The translations under genes were made by a program, and so were the position numbers. From Inia geoffrensis (Eukaryota; Chordata; Mammalia; Artiodactyla; Iniidae): a stretch of 64,000 bases of DNA. This document shows positions 1 to 12,620 of this stretch, piece after piece. The notes under the pieces were generated by a model. That model did no database searches. It was not told the DNA's origin and saw only the letters and a program-made list of their open reading frames with translations. The DNA is taken from contig CM070899.1 of the NCBI GenBank assembly GCA_036417435.1, positions 155,191,494 to 155,255,493 on the forward strand, given 5' to 3'. How positions within the stretch are numbered: position 1 is the first letter of the stretch; each line of letters starts with the position of its first letter.

Positions 1-335
1 CCGATAAAATCGCAAGGGTCCTTAAAAGTGGGAGAGGGAGGCAGAGGAGGAGGTCAGAGTTAGAGAGAGTCTTGAAGAAGCTACACTGCTGTCTTTGATG
101 ATGGAGGAGGGGGCTACAAGCCAAGGATGTAGGCGGCCTCCAGAAGCTAGAAAAGGCAAGGGAAAGGATTCTCCCCTCCGGTCTCCAGAAAGGAATGTTA
201 ACTCTGCCAACACTTTTGATTTTAGCCCAGGGAGACCTATTTTGGACTTCTGACCTCCAGAACTACATAAGATACTTGGTATTGTTTTAAGCTCCTAATT
301 TTGTGTTGATTGGTTACAGCAGCAATAGGACGCTA
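1..335 (+). mobile_element. 3' part of an ERVL-MaLR (MLT1-type) LTR, cut by window start
   Basis: The text runs through a purine-rich segment to 'gacctccagaactacataag' and ends near 'ggttacagcagcaataggac', which is the order seen at the 3' end of mammalian MLT1/MST LTRs. It is old and degenerate, with no internal retroviral coding sequence beside it. The 5' part would lie before the window. Family assignment is from memory of the consensus, so the subfamily is not given. Confidence 0.6.
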
Positions 336-1360
336 ACACATTTGGATTTGTTTTTATTTTGTCCAGTGCCAGAAGCTTGGCTTTGATTACAAAGAGCAAA
401 GCCTGGAGGAGACAAAGCACAAAATTTATACCATAAACCCACAGACTTGGGGAAAACGTATGAAAATACAAGAGAAGCTCTTTTCTTGTTTAAAAGGAGA
501 TAAAAGTCTGCCCAACTGAAGAGAGGATGAGTTTCAAAGGCTGCAGGTTGGGGCCTGGGAAGGAGCCCCTCTCTTCTGCCCCTTCCTGGTTGGCACTGAG
601 ACACACAGGTAGTACACACTGGGGACAAGACCTAGCGCAGAGACCTGTGTCTCACTTTCTACCTGAAAGAGCCTCCTTCGAGTGTCCTGAGCCAACTCGG
701 AGTGGAAATGTCCACCTGGGAGAGTTAGACCAAAATCCTGGGACAATCCCCTGAGTCTCCCACGGGAGGGTGGAGGGTTGGGTAGGAGAGAGTGTAACTG
801 AAAGTTCCCCGTGCCTTGAAGAGGTACCCAGGGTGCCCGAGGGTCCCAGCTGACCCAGGAGTTCTGCACAGTTGGGGATGGAAGAAGAAGGGTGACCTCT
901 GTGATGAGAGAACCAGACACCTCGGCAGCCAACATGGTGGCGATGGAACCTGTCGGACAAAGGAGAGGCTGGCCGGTTCCCTCTAGCGTGAATGTCTCAG
1001 CGAGTGGACCAAGGACCGTGTGCACCTTCCCCAGCGCCACCATATCACGTAGAAACCAGACAGGGAGACCCTCAACTGGCTGAGTAGGTACCCAGAGGAG
1101 ACCTGAGTAAAATCAGGAGTAAACCAGGAATGACTAACTTTACTTTGGATTGGCAAAATCAATCTTCCATCATCCACAGACATGGGGGCGTTAAGAGTTA
1201 AGTTCAACAACAGAGAAATAAGGAAGACTGCATGTTGATACATGACTTTTGTCTAAAAATAGTCTATTAGTAGATGCCAAGATGTAAATAGAGGTTATCT
1301 CTGGCTAGTGAGAACAATTATGAGTGATTTTCATTTCTTTTCTAAGTTAGTTTTCCAAAA
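336..1360. other. Unassigned intergenic sequence
   Basis: I recognise no exon, RNA gene or well-preserved repeat here. Open frames on both strands overlap one another, lack recognisable motifs and have no splice context, so they are taken as chance. Confidence 0.6.
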
Positions 1361-1376
1361 GGAACATATATATTTA

Positions 1377-1454
<78 letters not shown>

Positions 1455-1470
1455 ATATATATATATTTAC
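1361..1470. repeat. (TA)n microsatellite
   Basis: About 110 bases of almost pure alternating T and A, interrupted every 25-30 bases by an extra T ('atttata'). It is self-complementary and could extrude as a cruciform. The Ile/Tyr-rich open frames across it on both strands are artefacts of the repeat. Confidence 0.95.
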
Positions 1471-3165
1471 AGCTCCTTACTCTCAGAAGATGCTCCCAAC
1501 CCAAGTGAATGAAGAGGGGGTCAAATGGCACCATCTCAGATATAACCACAAAGTATAAGGGAACATAATGGAGGGGTCTCACATTCGTGGAGGCCTCTTC
1601 CCATAAGTAAAGACTTGTCCTTGGTCTCCTTTCCCTGCTGAAGGTGACTGAGAGGATATCTTTTTGTTGCCTAGGGTCTGCACCAAAGAATGGGGGGGGG
1701 GGGTCCTATCTCCTACTGGTCAAATCACCTGGGGAGAGATGGCACCTCACCCCCACGTTCCAGCTCTCTGTCCTCCTCTTGGTCTCTGCCTCTGCCTCTA
1801 CCTGCAGTGATCCCGTACTAGGACCCTAGGCCTTTGCCCTTTGCCGTCCACCTCCGCCACACACAGACACTTTTAATAAGCCCTCTGGATCACGCTTACT
1901 TCAGAGGATAGGGTTGCCTTCCCTTGCTGGTCCCTGTGTCCCCCAGCCCCTCAGGGTTATAGACAAAGACACCTCCAGTTACAAAGTGAGCCCTACCCCG
2001 TCCTGAACCAATTCTGACCAGGCAGCCAGGTTGTTGGAGGCTCAGAGAGCTGGGCTGGTGAGCCCACGAGGATGATCGCTGCTGTGGATGCAGGATCTGC
2101 TATGCCTGGATGAGCCCTGAGTCTTCCCAGACCCCATGTATTGGCCGGGTCTGTCAAGCCTTCCTCTTGCTTCTGTTGACTGGCCTGTCCACTCCCTGCT
2201 GGACCCAGAGCCTACCCTTGACTGCATATTCCATCAAATTTAGGGGCCTCTAGCTTGAAGACTGGCCTGTGGCCTGTCCCTGCTCCATTCTTCCAAGCCA
2301 CATGCTACTGCCGCCACCAGGTTCCAGCATGGGCCCCTTCCCAAAGGGGAACAACCCAAACCAAGTCCAGCTCCCCCAAGCCCTATTGCATAATGGATTC
2401 GTGGCCTGCAGCAGCCCAGGGACCAACTTCCACAGCCCTCACCCTCCCGTTCCCCTTTGCCTGGGCATCTGGGCTCCCTGCTGATATTGTCAAGTCGCGT
2501 TTAACACCGAAGGACGAGCTGAGCCATTGTCTGCCGGCATCACCCCAAGGTCACAAACCTCTAAGGCTTTGCCTCTTCATTCTCCACCAGGACCAGAGCA
2601 GCAAGTGGCCTGTTCTATCCTCAGATGAGGTCAGCACTGTCTCCACACGTGCCCACAGATGGGGCTGCCACACTGCATGGAGGGACATGTGACAGCCTGC
2701 ATGACAGTGACCCCAAGGGAGCTTGGGGTGGCTCAGTGAAAGCCAGTAAACTATTTTTCAATCTCATGTGTAATCATTAACCCAAATGCCTTTACCGCTG
2801 TGGATGGTAAATGCACCTAAAAATCAATTTTCTTGTTCAACCAACCCATTCACTTTAAAACGTTTACTGCCTATAAATTTTACTTTTGCACTCAGAAAAT
2901 TATAGAGATGGCTTATTGTGACAATTTCTGATACTTACAATGCTTTATAATTTTTAAACATTCATTTTAAGGGCATACTGAACCTCCTACAACATTCAAA
3001 GAAGAGCAAACATACAGGCTAAACTGGGAGATAGGGTGATCAAAAATTTCAGGAGAAAAGTGCTGAAATTCCGTCAGGTCACCTGTGACAGAGCTGGAAA
3101 CTACAGAGCCTGCTAAACTATTAAGCCCCTAACAATGACAGTCCACACTCATTCTCAGATTAGAA
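1471..3165. other. Unassigned intergenic sequence
   Basis: Mostly single-copy looking sequence with a short G run at 1692-1702. A 145-codon open frame at 2255-2692 has no recognisable domain and no supporting splice or promoter signal. The last 450 bases are A/T-rich without an identified repeat. Confidence 0.55.
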
Positions 3166-3290
3166 AGAACTACCCTATGGCATATAGCATCCTTTAATCC
3201 TCATTGCCCTCCCACCTTTTACAGAGGTGGAAGTGGATGCTCAGAGAAGTTGATAGGCTTGCCTGGGGTCACAGAACTAAGAAACGATGG
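3166..3290 (-). mobile_element. MIR SINE fragment
   Basis: Contains the degenerate MIR core in reverse orientation: 'cctcattgccctcccacctt', then a stretch like 'cagaggtggaagtggatgct', then a 'cttgcctggggtcacag' block. Ancient mammalian repeat; boundaries are approximate. Confidence 0.55.
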
Positions 3291-3334
3291 AGGTGAGGGG
3301 CCTGGTATTCTCATGTAAAGGTCAGAAATGTGCT

Positions 3335-3857
3335 TACCACATGGATAAAGAAGATGTGGTATATACATATACAGTGGAATATTACTCAGCCATAGAGAAG
3401 AATGAAATCATGCCATCTGCAGCAACGTGGATGGACCTAGCATTTATCATACTAAGTGAAGTAAGTCAGTAAAAGAAAGACAAATACCATATGATATCAC
3501 TTATATGTGGAATCTAAAACACGACACAAATGAACACATCTATGAGAAACAAACAGACTCACAGACACAGAGAACAGACCTGTGGTTACCAAGAGGGAGA
3601 AGGGGTGGGAGAGGGAAGGATTGGGAGTTTGAGATTAGCAGATGCAAACTAGTATATATAGGATGGATAAAAAACAAGGTCCTACTGTATAGCACAGGGA
3701 ACTATATTCAATATCCTGTGATAAACCATAATGGAAAAGAACATATATACACACACATATGTATATGTATAACTGAATCACTTTGCTGTACAGCAGAAAT
3801 TAACACAACATTGCAAATCATCTATACTTCAATAAAATATTTTAAAAAAGAAATACA
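3335..3857 (+). mobile_element. LINE-1, 3' end
   Basis: Plus-strand LINE-1 tail. It starts in the last codons of ORF2 ('gtggaatattactcagccat' encodes the typical EYYSAI stretch) and runs through the 3'UTR ('aactgaatcactttgctgta'). It ends in 'caataaaatattttaaaaaag'. It is 5' truncated and non-functional. Confidence 0.9.
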
Positions 3858-4654
3858 CCTATTACAGTTTCTCAGTCAAGAACTAAATAGATAACTGCAT
3901 CAGAGAAAAGGACCAATCCCTCATGTCCCCAGATGGGAAGGCAGTGATCTTTAGTACCCACTCCAAGCTTTGGCTGGGATAGTCACGGAACCATGAAAGT
4001 CAGAGGTGGAAGGGCTTGGGGAGGAGCTAATCCACATTTTAGGAGGACCAGATCCCTTTTTTCAAACATCTTACATGGAACATCAGTAGATAAAACAGAT
4101 CAGAGCAACATCAGTTGCTCTGGTTGAAGGCAAGGTGATCCTGGCCCCCAGCCTCCCCCTTTACTGCTCTTCAGCAGCCCGCTAGAGCTCTGATGAGCAC
4201 ATCTGGAAAACAGCAGTCCTAAAGAAACCCCCTCATCACACACATGGAGATACTGAGACCTAGAGCAGAAAGGACTGGCTCAAGGACAGAGGATCACAGA
4301 AATGTGAGAGTCCTCAGGCCACCCATGCCCACCACTCCTCTGCCCCCAGGATCCCATTCAACCACCCCTTAGTGACCAGTCTACTGCACACTAAGATGAC
4401 TAGAGAAGCCCACTGATGCCCTGGTTGGTCTCCTTTGTCCACAGGAGTTCCCCAAACAGGGAGACATCCCAGCAATCACAGAGATGGATAGAACTTGCTT
4501 TCGCAATCTTTCACACACTTGGTCCTTGTGAAAGCACATCTGTAAATATCTTATCTCATCTTATATTTTTAATTTATTATAAAATATTTTCTGCAGACCC
4601 AGAGGTAAAAAGACTTTATTCTGGAAGACTTTTCCTATCTTATTGCAAAGATTT

Positions 4655-4655
<1 letters not shown>
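3858..4655. other. Unassigned sequence with a weak MIR-like trace
   Basis: Single-copy looking sequence. A weak reverse MIR-like stretch lies near 4240-4310 ('agatactgagacctagagca'). No exon is recognised. Confidence 0.5.
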
Positions 4656-4701
<46 letters not shown>

Positions 4702-4720
4702 ATATACACACGCACACATA
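4656..4720. repeat. (GT)n/(CA)n microsatellite
   Basis: About 40 bases of pure GT dinucleotides (4659-4698) followed by a short mixed ACAC/CATA tail. The Cys-Val repeats in overlapping open frames come from this. Confidence 0.95.
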
Positions 4721-5395
4721 CATATGTATCACTGTTTACCCACAGCTGATACACAAAATTCCACAAATATTAAGTTGACTCTATATGAGTCCCCAAGAGC
4801 AACTGAGAAACAAGCACAGGTCACAGGGAAGAACCTCACAATGATACCTGGCATCAGGTAGTCAGTTCAAGGCAGCCAGGATTTCCAAGGCGCCTGTGCT
4901 GATGCAGACACCAGGCTGCGGGGGTACCAGCACAGGTGGCTCATATGCCTTCTCTCAGCAGCACTCTCTTCCATCCTCACAGGTCTGACCCAAGTCACCT
5001 CTTGGTAGGACATCATCATCTTCTCAGCGGGCACCAGCATTCACGAGGCCACCCTCCACCTGTTCCTGCTCCTGTCTCCCTCCCCACAGCTCTGCCCCCT
5101 GTGGTCCCCGTCCTGCTCTTTCTTTGTAGTCCCTCGCCAGCTCAAGACTGACCATGGATGGACTGAACTCAGTGACCCCCAAGCTTCAGGGCCCCTGGCT
5201 TCACTCCCTGGACTACAGCTTGTCTTCTCTCTCTCTCTGGGTATAGAGCATGCTTACTCTGCTCTGGGAGCAGACCCTTCACTTCAAGACACTGGCTGCC
5301 AGCTGCCCTGATTGAGTTCCATATGATGGTATGATCACCTAGACTGGGCCTGGACAGTGGGAAATGGAGAGATTATATGCAAGTAATTGTGATGA
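4721..5395. other. Unassigned intergenic sequence
   Basis: C-rich, single-copy looking sequence with no recognised gene or repeat. Short open frames here are chance. Confidence 0.5.
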
Positions 5396-5397
5396 AC

Positions 5398-5475
5398 AAC
5401 AAGGAGGAGGAGGAGGATGGTGGTGATGACAGAGATGATGATGGTGAGGATGGTGATGGTGGTGATGACGACAGT
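5398..5475. repeat. Degenerate GGA/GAT trinucleotide repeat
   Basis: Begins with GGA units, then changes to mixed GAT/GGT triplets ('gatgatgatggtgaggatgg'), ending near 'gatgacgacagtgacc'. It is a strongly purine-biased, imperfect simple repeat. Confidence 0.85.
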
Positions 5476-5565
5476 GACCACTTCCTGAGTCTTCACTCTG
5501 TGTCAGGCACTGTACTAGTCACGTTACATTTGTGACCTCTTTTTTTCCCTTTTCTGTTTGTTAAA

Positions 5566-5757
5566 GCTCTTTTTCTTTTTTTAACTTTTTATTTTATATT
5601 GGAGTAGAGTTGATTAACAATGTTGTGATCGTTTCAGGTGTACAGCAAAGGGATTCAGTTATACGTATACATGTATCTATTCTTTTTCAAATTCTTTTCC
5701 CATTGAGGTTGTTACATAATATTGAGCAAAGTGCCCTGTGCTATGCAGTAGGTCCTT
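5566..5757 (-). mobile_element. LINE-1 3' end fragment
   Basis: Reverse-strand LINE-1 tail. It opens with the T-run complementary to the poly(A) ('tttttttaactttttatttt'), then 'ggagtagagttgattaacaa' and 'tttcaggtgtacagcaaagg'. It is strongly 5' truncated (about 190 bases). Confidence 0.88.
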
Positions 5758-7970
5758 AAGGCAGGCATGGTCAGCATCACATTGCAGAATGCCTCACCAA
5801 AGCTTGATTATCTCCTCCAACCTAGACAAGAAGGTAGGGAAGAAACTAACAAGTTATCCACAGATACTAGCGGCCACTCTCTGGCTGGCTGACTGACCAG
5901 TGAGCTTCAGCCAGGTGGCCTGCTATAGCACAGGGAGCAAGAAGGACAGTCACTCCAGTGCCAGCCCAGGCAGGGATGCAGGAAGCCATAGGGGACCCAG
6001 TGAGTGGGGAAGAGGGGGACATAGGAATGACTTGGGAACCAGAACCAACATGAAAGCCCCATGGTAAACCCAGGGGTGTCATGTCTTTGCTCTCCCTTGA
6101 GGGAGATAGGTAATAAGCCCACCATTTGGAAGGTCGAGCGAGTTTAGTCTTGCAGTGGAGAAATTACTCAGTGGTCCAGCTGGGGAGACCTGGGGGAGGC
6201 CGTGGCTCAGTGGGGATGTTGAGATGGAGGTTGACAGTGTGATAAGCCAGGGAGACAAAGGACCACTGCCTGAATCCCACCTCTCCCGGGGGAACTGGAT
6301 GTGCTTGAATGGACGCCAACCCAAAAGAGCCCCAGCTTCCACCCAAGGCCAGGGGTCCCCTCCAAGGCAGTCTGAAGTACAGAGAGTTGGCACCAAAGAC
6401 CAGAACTTACTTTCAAGCTTAGCCCAAGAGCCAAGTTGCTAAGACCAGACCCCAGGCCAGTGTCCAACGGGCAGAGTGGGAGGACATCAGGAGCTGAGGA
6501 CACAGTGCGGGGGCAGACTGGACTGGCTTAAGGGTCTGGAGTGAGCTCAAGTGGGGACAGGAGCCCCAGTGATAACAACATGCTAGACTAGACTTCATGG
6601 ACGAGGTGGCATTAAGCGTCACCTCAAAGGCAGTCTCAGCCCCCCCCAAGGTGCCCTTCCAACTCCTCTCAGGCCACGTCACACCGCCTTCCCCCTACAC
6701 TGGCCACACAGTCAGGAGAACTACCAGGGAGGCCATCGGTCCCCCTGCCTCTTGGTGGTTGTCTCCAAGCCTGCGCTGTCTGCGGTGGACACAGCGCACT
6801 GCTCCTCTAGGGCCAATTGTCCCCTCTCCTCTTCCTTCCACTGCTCTAGCCTGACTACCCCACCCTGTGTCCTCAACACCTTAGTCATTTGTTGTGCTCG
6901 TCCTCTGCGAGGATTCCATTTGCAGCTAAGGAGACAAGGGAAGGGCCCATATCTGGGTTCCCCTCTCTGTGGCCTCTTGTTGCCGTCATGCTGCTCATAC
7001 AGCTACTCCTCGTTTCCACCAACGCTTCTCCTCCCACGTGGGTCTCTGAACGGCCTGAGCCCTCACCCCACGGTCAGTGGACTCTGCCTCCAAAGGGTCG
7101 GCCAACCACTTGCACAGGTGAAACTTCTGTTCACTGAATAGGCAGATAGGGCCCAAAGAAGTCACTACAGCCCCAGGTCACACCATCAGATGGTCACCAC
7201 CTTGCTGCAAACCTCCCTGAGCCCACGCCAGAACAACAGTCATAAAATCAAAGCTCACATGCCCTCCATGCTGTTTTCACCTTGCTGACGCGTTGAGTTT
7301 TAACCTGATAACCAGAAAGAGCGGCTTTCATATCCCCCCAGGATGCAGTCAGCATCCGGCAAGCAGCCACTGGATGGGTGCCAAGCTGCCGTCCTCAGGG
7401 GCTGTCTGATGGAGAGTGATGGCGGGGACCGAGACAGGTACACTGCTGTGGGGTAGGTTCAGGGATAAAGCCTTGTTCTGGGAAACGTGGGGGTACAGAA
7501 TAGGGCACCGACCACGCAGAGCCAGGTTGGAGAGGCTCTGGACCGATAAGCTGACTCTCATCAGGTGAGTTCAGGTGAGTCAGGATGCTGAGCCCGTCTG
7601 CACCAGCGGAACTGGCATGCACTGTGGTACGGAGACATGAAACAGGAGAGGTTCAGGAATTATGATCCAGCATATGGAGAATGTTTGTGAAACCGTCTGT
7701 GTTTTCTCTCCTGGCACCATTAGCAGATTCCCCATCGCCCAAGCCAGATATATAAGCCATCCCTGGCTCCTTTTCCTTATCTCTACTCTCAATTCAAGTC
7801 CTGCCAGTGTACATTCCAAACATCTCTCAAACGCTCCCTGAATTGGACTCTCATACATGTAGCCCGGATAATTCTAGCATCTCAACTTCTCCACCCTCCT
7901 CTGTCTTACTCTCTTCAAATTCATACTCTCCCACAGCCGCAGAAATCAAACTGTTATTCTCTCTACTTAG
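5758..7970. other. Unassigned, GC-rich intergenic sequence
   Basis: About 2.2 kb without an identified repeat or gene. GC content is higher than in neighbouring repeat-rich DNA, which makes many overlapping open frames (up to 129 codons) on both strands. None has a recognisable domain or exon signals. Confidence 0.5.
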
Positions 7971-7977
7971 CGCTCCT

Positions 7978-8258
7978 CTGAGAATGAACTTATGGTTACC
8001 AGGGGGCAAGGGTGCAGGGGTGGGATGGACGGGGAGTTTGGAATTGACATGTACACTGCTATATATAAAGTAGGTAACCAACAAGGACCTCCTGTACAGC
8101 ACAGAGAACCCTGCTCAATATTCTGTTAACAACCTAATTGGGAAAAGAATTTGAAAAAGAATAGATACATGTATATGTATAACTGAATCACTTTGTTGTA
8201 CACCTGAAACATTGTTAATCAACTACACTCCAATGTAAAATAAAAAGATTTTAAAAAA
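7978..8258 (+). mobile_element. LINE-1 3' end fragment
   Basis: Plus-strand LINE-1 3'UTR beginning 'gagaatgaacttatggttac' and ending 'ctccaatgtaaaataaaaag' plus an A-rich tail. The imperfect 10-mers at 7971-7980 and 8261-8270 may be a decayed TSD. Confidence 0.9.
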
Positions 8259-8439
8259 CCACTCTTCTGACATTCCACATAAACTAGCTGATAAAATCCA
8301 AACTTACGAACAAGAGATGTAAGACCTCCATTATCTGGCCCCTGTGCACCTCTGCAGCCTCAGCCAAGCCTTTACCTGCATCAGACTCCAAACTCCAACG
8401 GTACTGAAACTGCACTCATTGTCTGCTCCCACCCTGCTG

Positions 8440-8715
8440 TTTCTCTCCTTCTGCGACTTCACCTAACTCACCCTTTGATTCTCAGTTCAGGCATCAATGT
8501 GATGGTGCCCCTTTCCCATGCTGTGGAAGAGCCTCTGCATATTTCTAACGCTGTGCTTTCCAGTGTCTTATAATTATTCATCTATATGTCCACCTACCCC
8601 ATGAGGTTATGAGTACGTTAAGGGGAAGAACTAGGTCTTAATCATCTTTGTGTCCCCGTATCTAACTCAGTGGCTGACATACAGTGAGGATTCAAAGTTT
8701 TCTGCACTAATCATG
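8440..8715. mobile_element. Possible L2/MIR-class ancient repeat
   Basis: The stretch 'ggttatgagtacgttaaggg' through 'cagtggctgacatacagtga' resembles the 3' region of ancient L2/MIR elements. It is highly diverged and the boundaries are uncertain. Confidence 0.4.
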
Positions 8716-10200
8716 TCACGGCATTGGTGATTGAATAGCACTTCCGGTTACTAAACTAGTGAATACAGAGAGAATGGCTGGAATAAGTGGGAAAAGGATG
8801 AGTGCAATTTGGACACCTGTTGGCTACAGAGAGTAGAGATGCCTGGTGGGCATTATGGATGCAGGAATCAGGGGTCAGGAGAGAGATCTGGGTTGGGGAT
8901 AGAAATCCGAGCATCATAGGTGTAGAGAAAGTAGTCAAAGCCAAGGATTCAGGTTTAAAATAACCTAGAAAATACAGTAAGAACAATGGGCTCAGGAGGA
9001 AGCCTTGGGAAATTCCATCATTTAAGGGATCAGCAATGGAAGAGACATGCAACATCAAGGCTGAGAAGAAACTAAAGAGAGAAATAAAAATTAAGAAAGT
9101 TCCAACACAGAAGCCAAGGGGAAAGGAGGGTCCATTTTGTATTTTGTTTAGTCTTCGCTGGCTTTGGGACAAAAGAAATAAACTTCAGGAACCTTTGGCA
9201 AATTAAGTTGGCCTCCCATCTTTCTTGGAGGAAAGACTAGCTTTTAGCACCCCCTGGAACAAAACAGCTGTCCTTTCTAGGGTGCTAAGGAGGGGAGTTG
9301 GTGGGGGGAACAGATGGACATAACTAAACTGAAGATCTGGTCAGGGATTTGACCAATTTCCCAAACCTAGTGCTAATCTGAGCAGCCCACAGTCCATTTC
9401 CCATAAATTGAAATCCCTGTGTATTTGAACGGAAATATAATCCACGTGTTCATGATTCATTTGCAGTTTATGTAACCAAATGTTGGACTGTCGCTGTTTG
9501 ATGTCCAAGAGACCATCTGAAGAATCTTTGCAGCCAGAAGTCATCAGTTGCCAAAGAACTGAAAAGGAGACAAGCCTTGGCCAGCCCCATCCCTGATCCA
9601 AAGCAGTCAGCAGGGAGTGAATAGGTACAGTGTGAAAGGCAGCGGCATCCAACCTGCCAGTTATTAGATCAGATCTATGTTGTGTCTCAAGCTGAAAGCA
9701 TCTGATGCTAAACAAGCCACATCAACAAAGAGGCAACACCTGGAGAGGCACTGTCATTTATGTAACTCTTTGGTTACTGTTGAATGCTTTGATTATTTCC
9801 AACTTTGATATTATAAAGCTAAAACAAAAATCATTGTTTATCCGTTTTCGTCCACCTCTCTTATTATTTCCTGATGATAAGTTTCCAGATACAGAATTAA
9901 TGGATCACAGGAGATAAACATGTTGTTAAATTGCATTTCAGAAAGATTGCACGAAGTTACCCCTTTACACGCAATGCAGAAACTTGTCTTTCTCACCATG
10001 CTTTCCTAAGTGTTGTGCGTTAGCAATGAAATAATACAATGAAATATTAGGAAGTTAATTAAAAGTCATGTTTCAAAGATTATTTTACATAGTATGGAAA
10101 GCTATTAATTATATAAATATAAAATTGTATAATTGAATGATAATTATATACAAGCATAAATTCAATTTTATTTAAATTATCAATATTTTATAGGTGTGAT
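8716..10200. other. Unassigned intergenic sequence
   Basis: No gene or well-preserved repeat recognised. The last 200 bases are very A/T-rich. A 138-codon minus-strand frame at 8756-9172 lacks any recognised motif. Confidence 0.5.
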
Positions 10201-10216
10201 GTATATTATATCAGAC

Positions 10217-10690
10217 AGAATAGCAGTTTCAGTATATGAAAAGGCGCTCAACATCACTAATCATCAGGGAAATGCAAATCAAAACCACAACAGGATAATA
10301 CCTCACACCTGTTAGCATGGCTAGTATCAAAAAGGCAAGAAGCGACAAGTGTTGGTGAGAATATGGAGAAAAGGGAACACTTGTACACTATGTGTGAGAA
10401 TGTAAATTGGTACAGCCACTGTAGAAAACAGTATGGAGATTCCTCAAAAAATCAAAAATAGAACTACCATATGATCCAGCAATTCCACTCCTGGGTATTT
10501 ACCCAAAGAAAACAGAAACACTAATTTGAAAAGATATATGCACCCCTATGTTCACTGCAGCATTATTCACAATAGCCAAGATATGGAAACAACCTAAGTG
10601 CCCATCGATGGATGAATGGATAAAGAAAAGAAAATGCTATGTTTTTATATATATTATATTACACACATATGTATTTCATTTCATTGAGAT

Positions 10691-10722
<32 letters not shown>

Positions 10723-11280
10723 GAATATTATTCAGCCATGAAAAAGAATGAAATCTTGCCATCTGTGACAACATGGATGGTCCTTGAGGGCATTATGCTA
10801 AGTGAAATAAGTCAGGCAGAGAAAGACAAATAGTGTATGATTTCACTTATATGCGGAATCTGAAAAAACAGCAATAACACAAAAGAACCCCCAAGCTCGT
10901 AGTTACAGAGAACAGATTAGTGGTTGCTAGAGGGGGGAAGCCAGGGCGGCTGGAGGAGGAGCAAAATGAGTGAAGCGAGTCAAAAGGTATAAATTCTAGT
11001 TATAAATAAGTCATGGGGATGTAATGTACAGCGTGGTAGTTACGGTTAATAACAATGCGTTGCACATTTGAAAGTTACGAAGACTAGATTTCAAAAGTTC
11101 TCAAAACAAGAAAAACAATTCTGTAACTATGTCTGATGTTGGATGTTAACTAGACTTATTGTGGTGATCATTTCACAATATATGCAAATATTTAATCCTT
11201 ATGTTGTGCACCTGAAACTAATGTTGTACATCAACTGCACCTCAATAAAAAGTAATTTTTTTAAAGAATAGCAGTTTCAG
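10217..11280 (+). mobile_element. 5'-truncated LINE-1 with perfect 16-bp TSD
   Basis: The element occupies about 10233-11264. It begins in ORF2 C-terminal sequence ('aacatcactaatcatcaggg'), runs through the 3'UTR, and ends 'cctcaataaaaagtaatttt'. The identical 16-mers 'agaatagcagtttcag' at 10217-10232 and 11265-11280 are the TSD. A (CA)n microsatellite at 10691-10717 lies inside the element. The coding frame is broken. Confidence 0.93.
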
Positions 11281-11489
11281 CTGCAATAGCAAAATCAGTC
11301 CTCAACTCTCAGTATCTTAACCCCAGAGGAAGTTTATTTCTCATCAACACAAAATCTGATGCAACTCAGGCCCCTCTCCAGGCAGTACTTTCCAAGTGGT
11401 GACTCGGGGTGGGGGTGGGGGTACCCTGGCTGTTTTCTTCGTCTCCACCATCTCAACATGACGCGTGCAGATTTCCAGAACAGAAGACC

Positions 11490-12110
11490 AGAGGGCACAG
11501 ATGTGCCACATCTTTATCCATTCATCCGTCGATGGACCCTCAGGTTGCTTCCATGTCCTGGCTATTGTAAATAGAGCTGCAGTGAACATTGTGGTACATG
11601 ACTCTTCTTGAATTATGGTTTTCTCAAGGTATATGCCCAGGAGTGGGATTGCTGAGTTATATACAGAATGAAGTAAGTCAGAAAGAGAAAACCAAATACC
11701 GTATGCTGACAGACACATATATATGGAATCTAAAAAAAATGGTTCTGATGAATCTAGGGGCAGGACAGGAATAAAGACACAGCTGTAGAGAATGGACTTG
11801 AGGACACAGGGGTGGGGGGTAAGGGGAAACTGGGACGAAGTGAGAGAGTAGCATTGACAGATATATACTACCAAATGTAAAACAGATAGTGGAAGCAGTT
11901 ACATAGCACAGGGAGATCAGCTTGGTGCTTTGTGACCACCTAGGAGGTGGGATAGGGAGAGTGGGAGGGAGACGCAAGAGGAAGGGGATATGGGGATATA
12001 CGTACATGTATAGCTGATTCACTTTGCTATACAGCAGAAAATAACACACCCTTGTAAAGCAATTATACTCCAATAAAGATGTTAAAAAAAAAAAAAAAAG
12101 AGGGCATAGA
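11490..12110 (+). mobile_element. Twin-primed (5'-inverted) LINE-1 with 12-bp TSD
   Basis: Bases about 11502-11658 are LINE-1 ORF2 3' sequence in reverse orientation ('ccacatctttatccattcat', 'gtatatgcccaggagtggga'). They join directly to about 11659-12080 in forward orientation, which ends 'tactccaataaagatg' plus a poly(A) at 12083-12098. TSD copies are 'agagggcacaga' (11490-11501) and 'agagggcataga' (12099-12110), one mismatch. Inversion of the 5' part is the known product of twin priming during target-primed reverse transcription. Confidence 0.9.
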
Positions 12111-12139
12111 GATTTATACATGGGTTCCCAGTGAATTCA

Positions 12140-12620
12140 AGGTTCTTTCCTCATCACGAAGGAATTTGGAGACGAAGTGATAGGTGAGAATCAGATTTTT
12201 TCAGAGAGAAACACTCCACAGACAGAGGGTGGGCCATTTTGGAAGGCAAGAGGCAAAAGGCAAGAGGCTTCAAAGTACAGCGTGGTTAATTTTTATGGGC
12301 TGGGTAATTTCGTAGGCTAATGAGTGGGAGGATTATTCCAATTATTTGGGGGAAGGGGAGGGGATTCCCAGGAATTGGGCCACCACCCACTTTTTGGCCT
12401 TTTATGGTTAGCCTCAGAATTGTCATGGCACTGGTGGGTGTGTCACTTAGCTTATGCTAATATATTACAATGAGTGTATAATGAGGCTCAAGGTCCACTG
12501 GAAGTCAAACCTTCCACCTTCTTGGACCTAGTTGGCTCTCACCAGTTTCGTCATGTACTATGGCTATGTCATTCTTTTAAAGGTTGTGCCCTGCCCCCTT
12601 CCCTCCTGTTTCACATGGGC
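12140..12620 (+). mobile_element. Probable ancient LTR (ERV class, family uncertain)
   Basis: Text such as 'ggctaatgagtgggaggatt', 'gaattgggccaccacccact' and 'acaatgagtgtataatgagg' matches my memory of an interspersed mammalian LTR. No internal retroviral coding sequence adjoins it, so it would be a solo LTR. I cannot name the subfamily with confidence. Confidence 0.5.

Noticed and set aside
1308..1582. Tyr/Ile-rich open frames
   Set aside because: Products of the (TA)n tract.
2255..2692. 145-codon frame
   Set aside because: No recognised motif, and an overlapping frame in another phase. Treated as chance.
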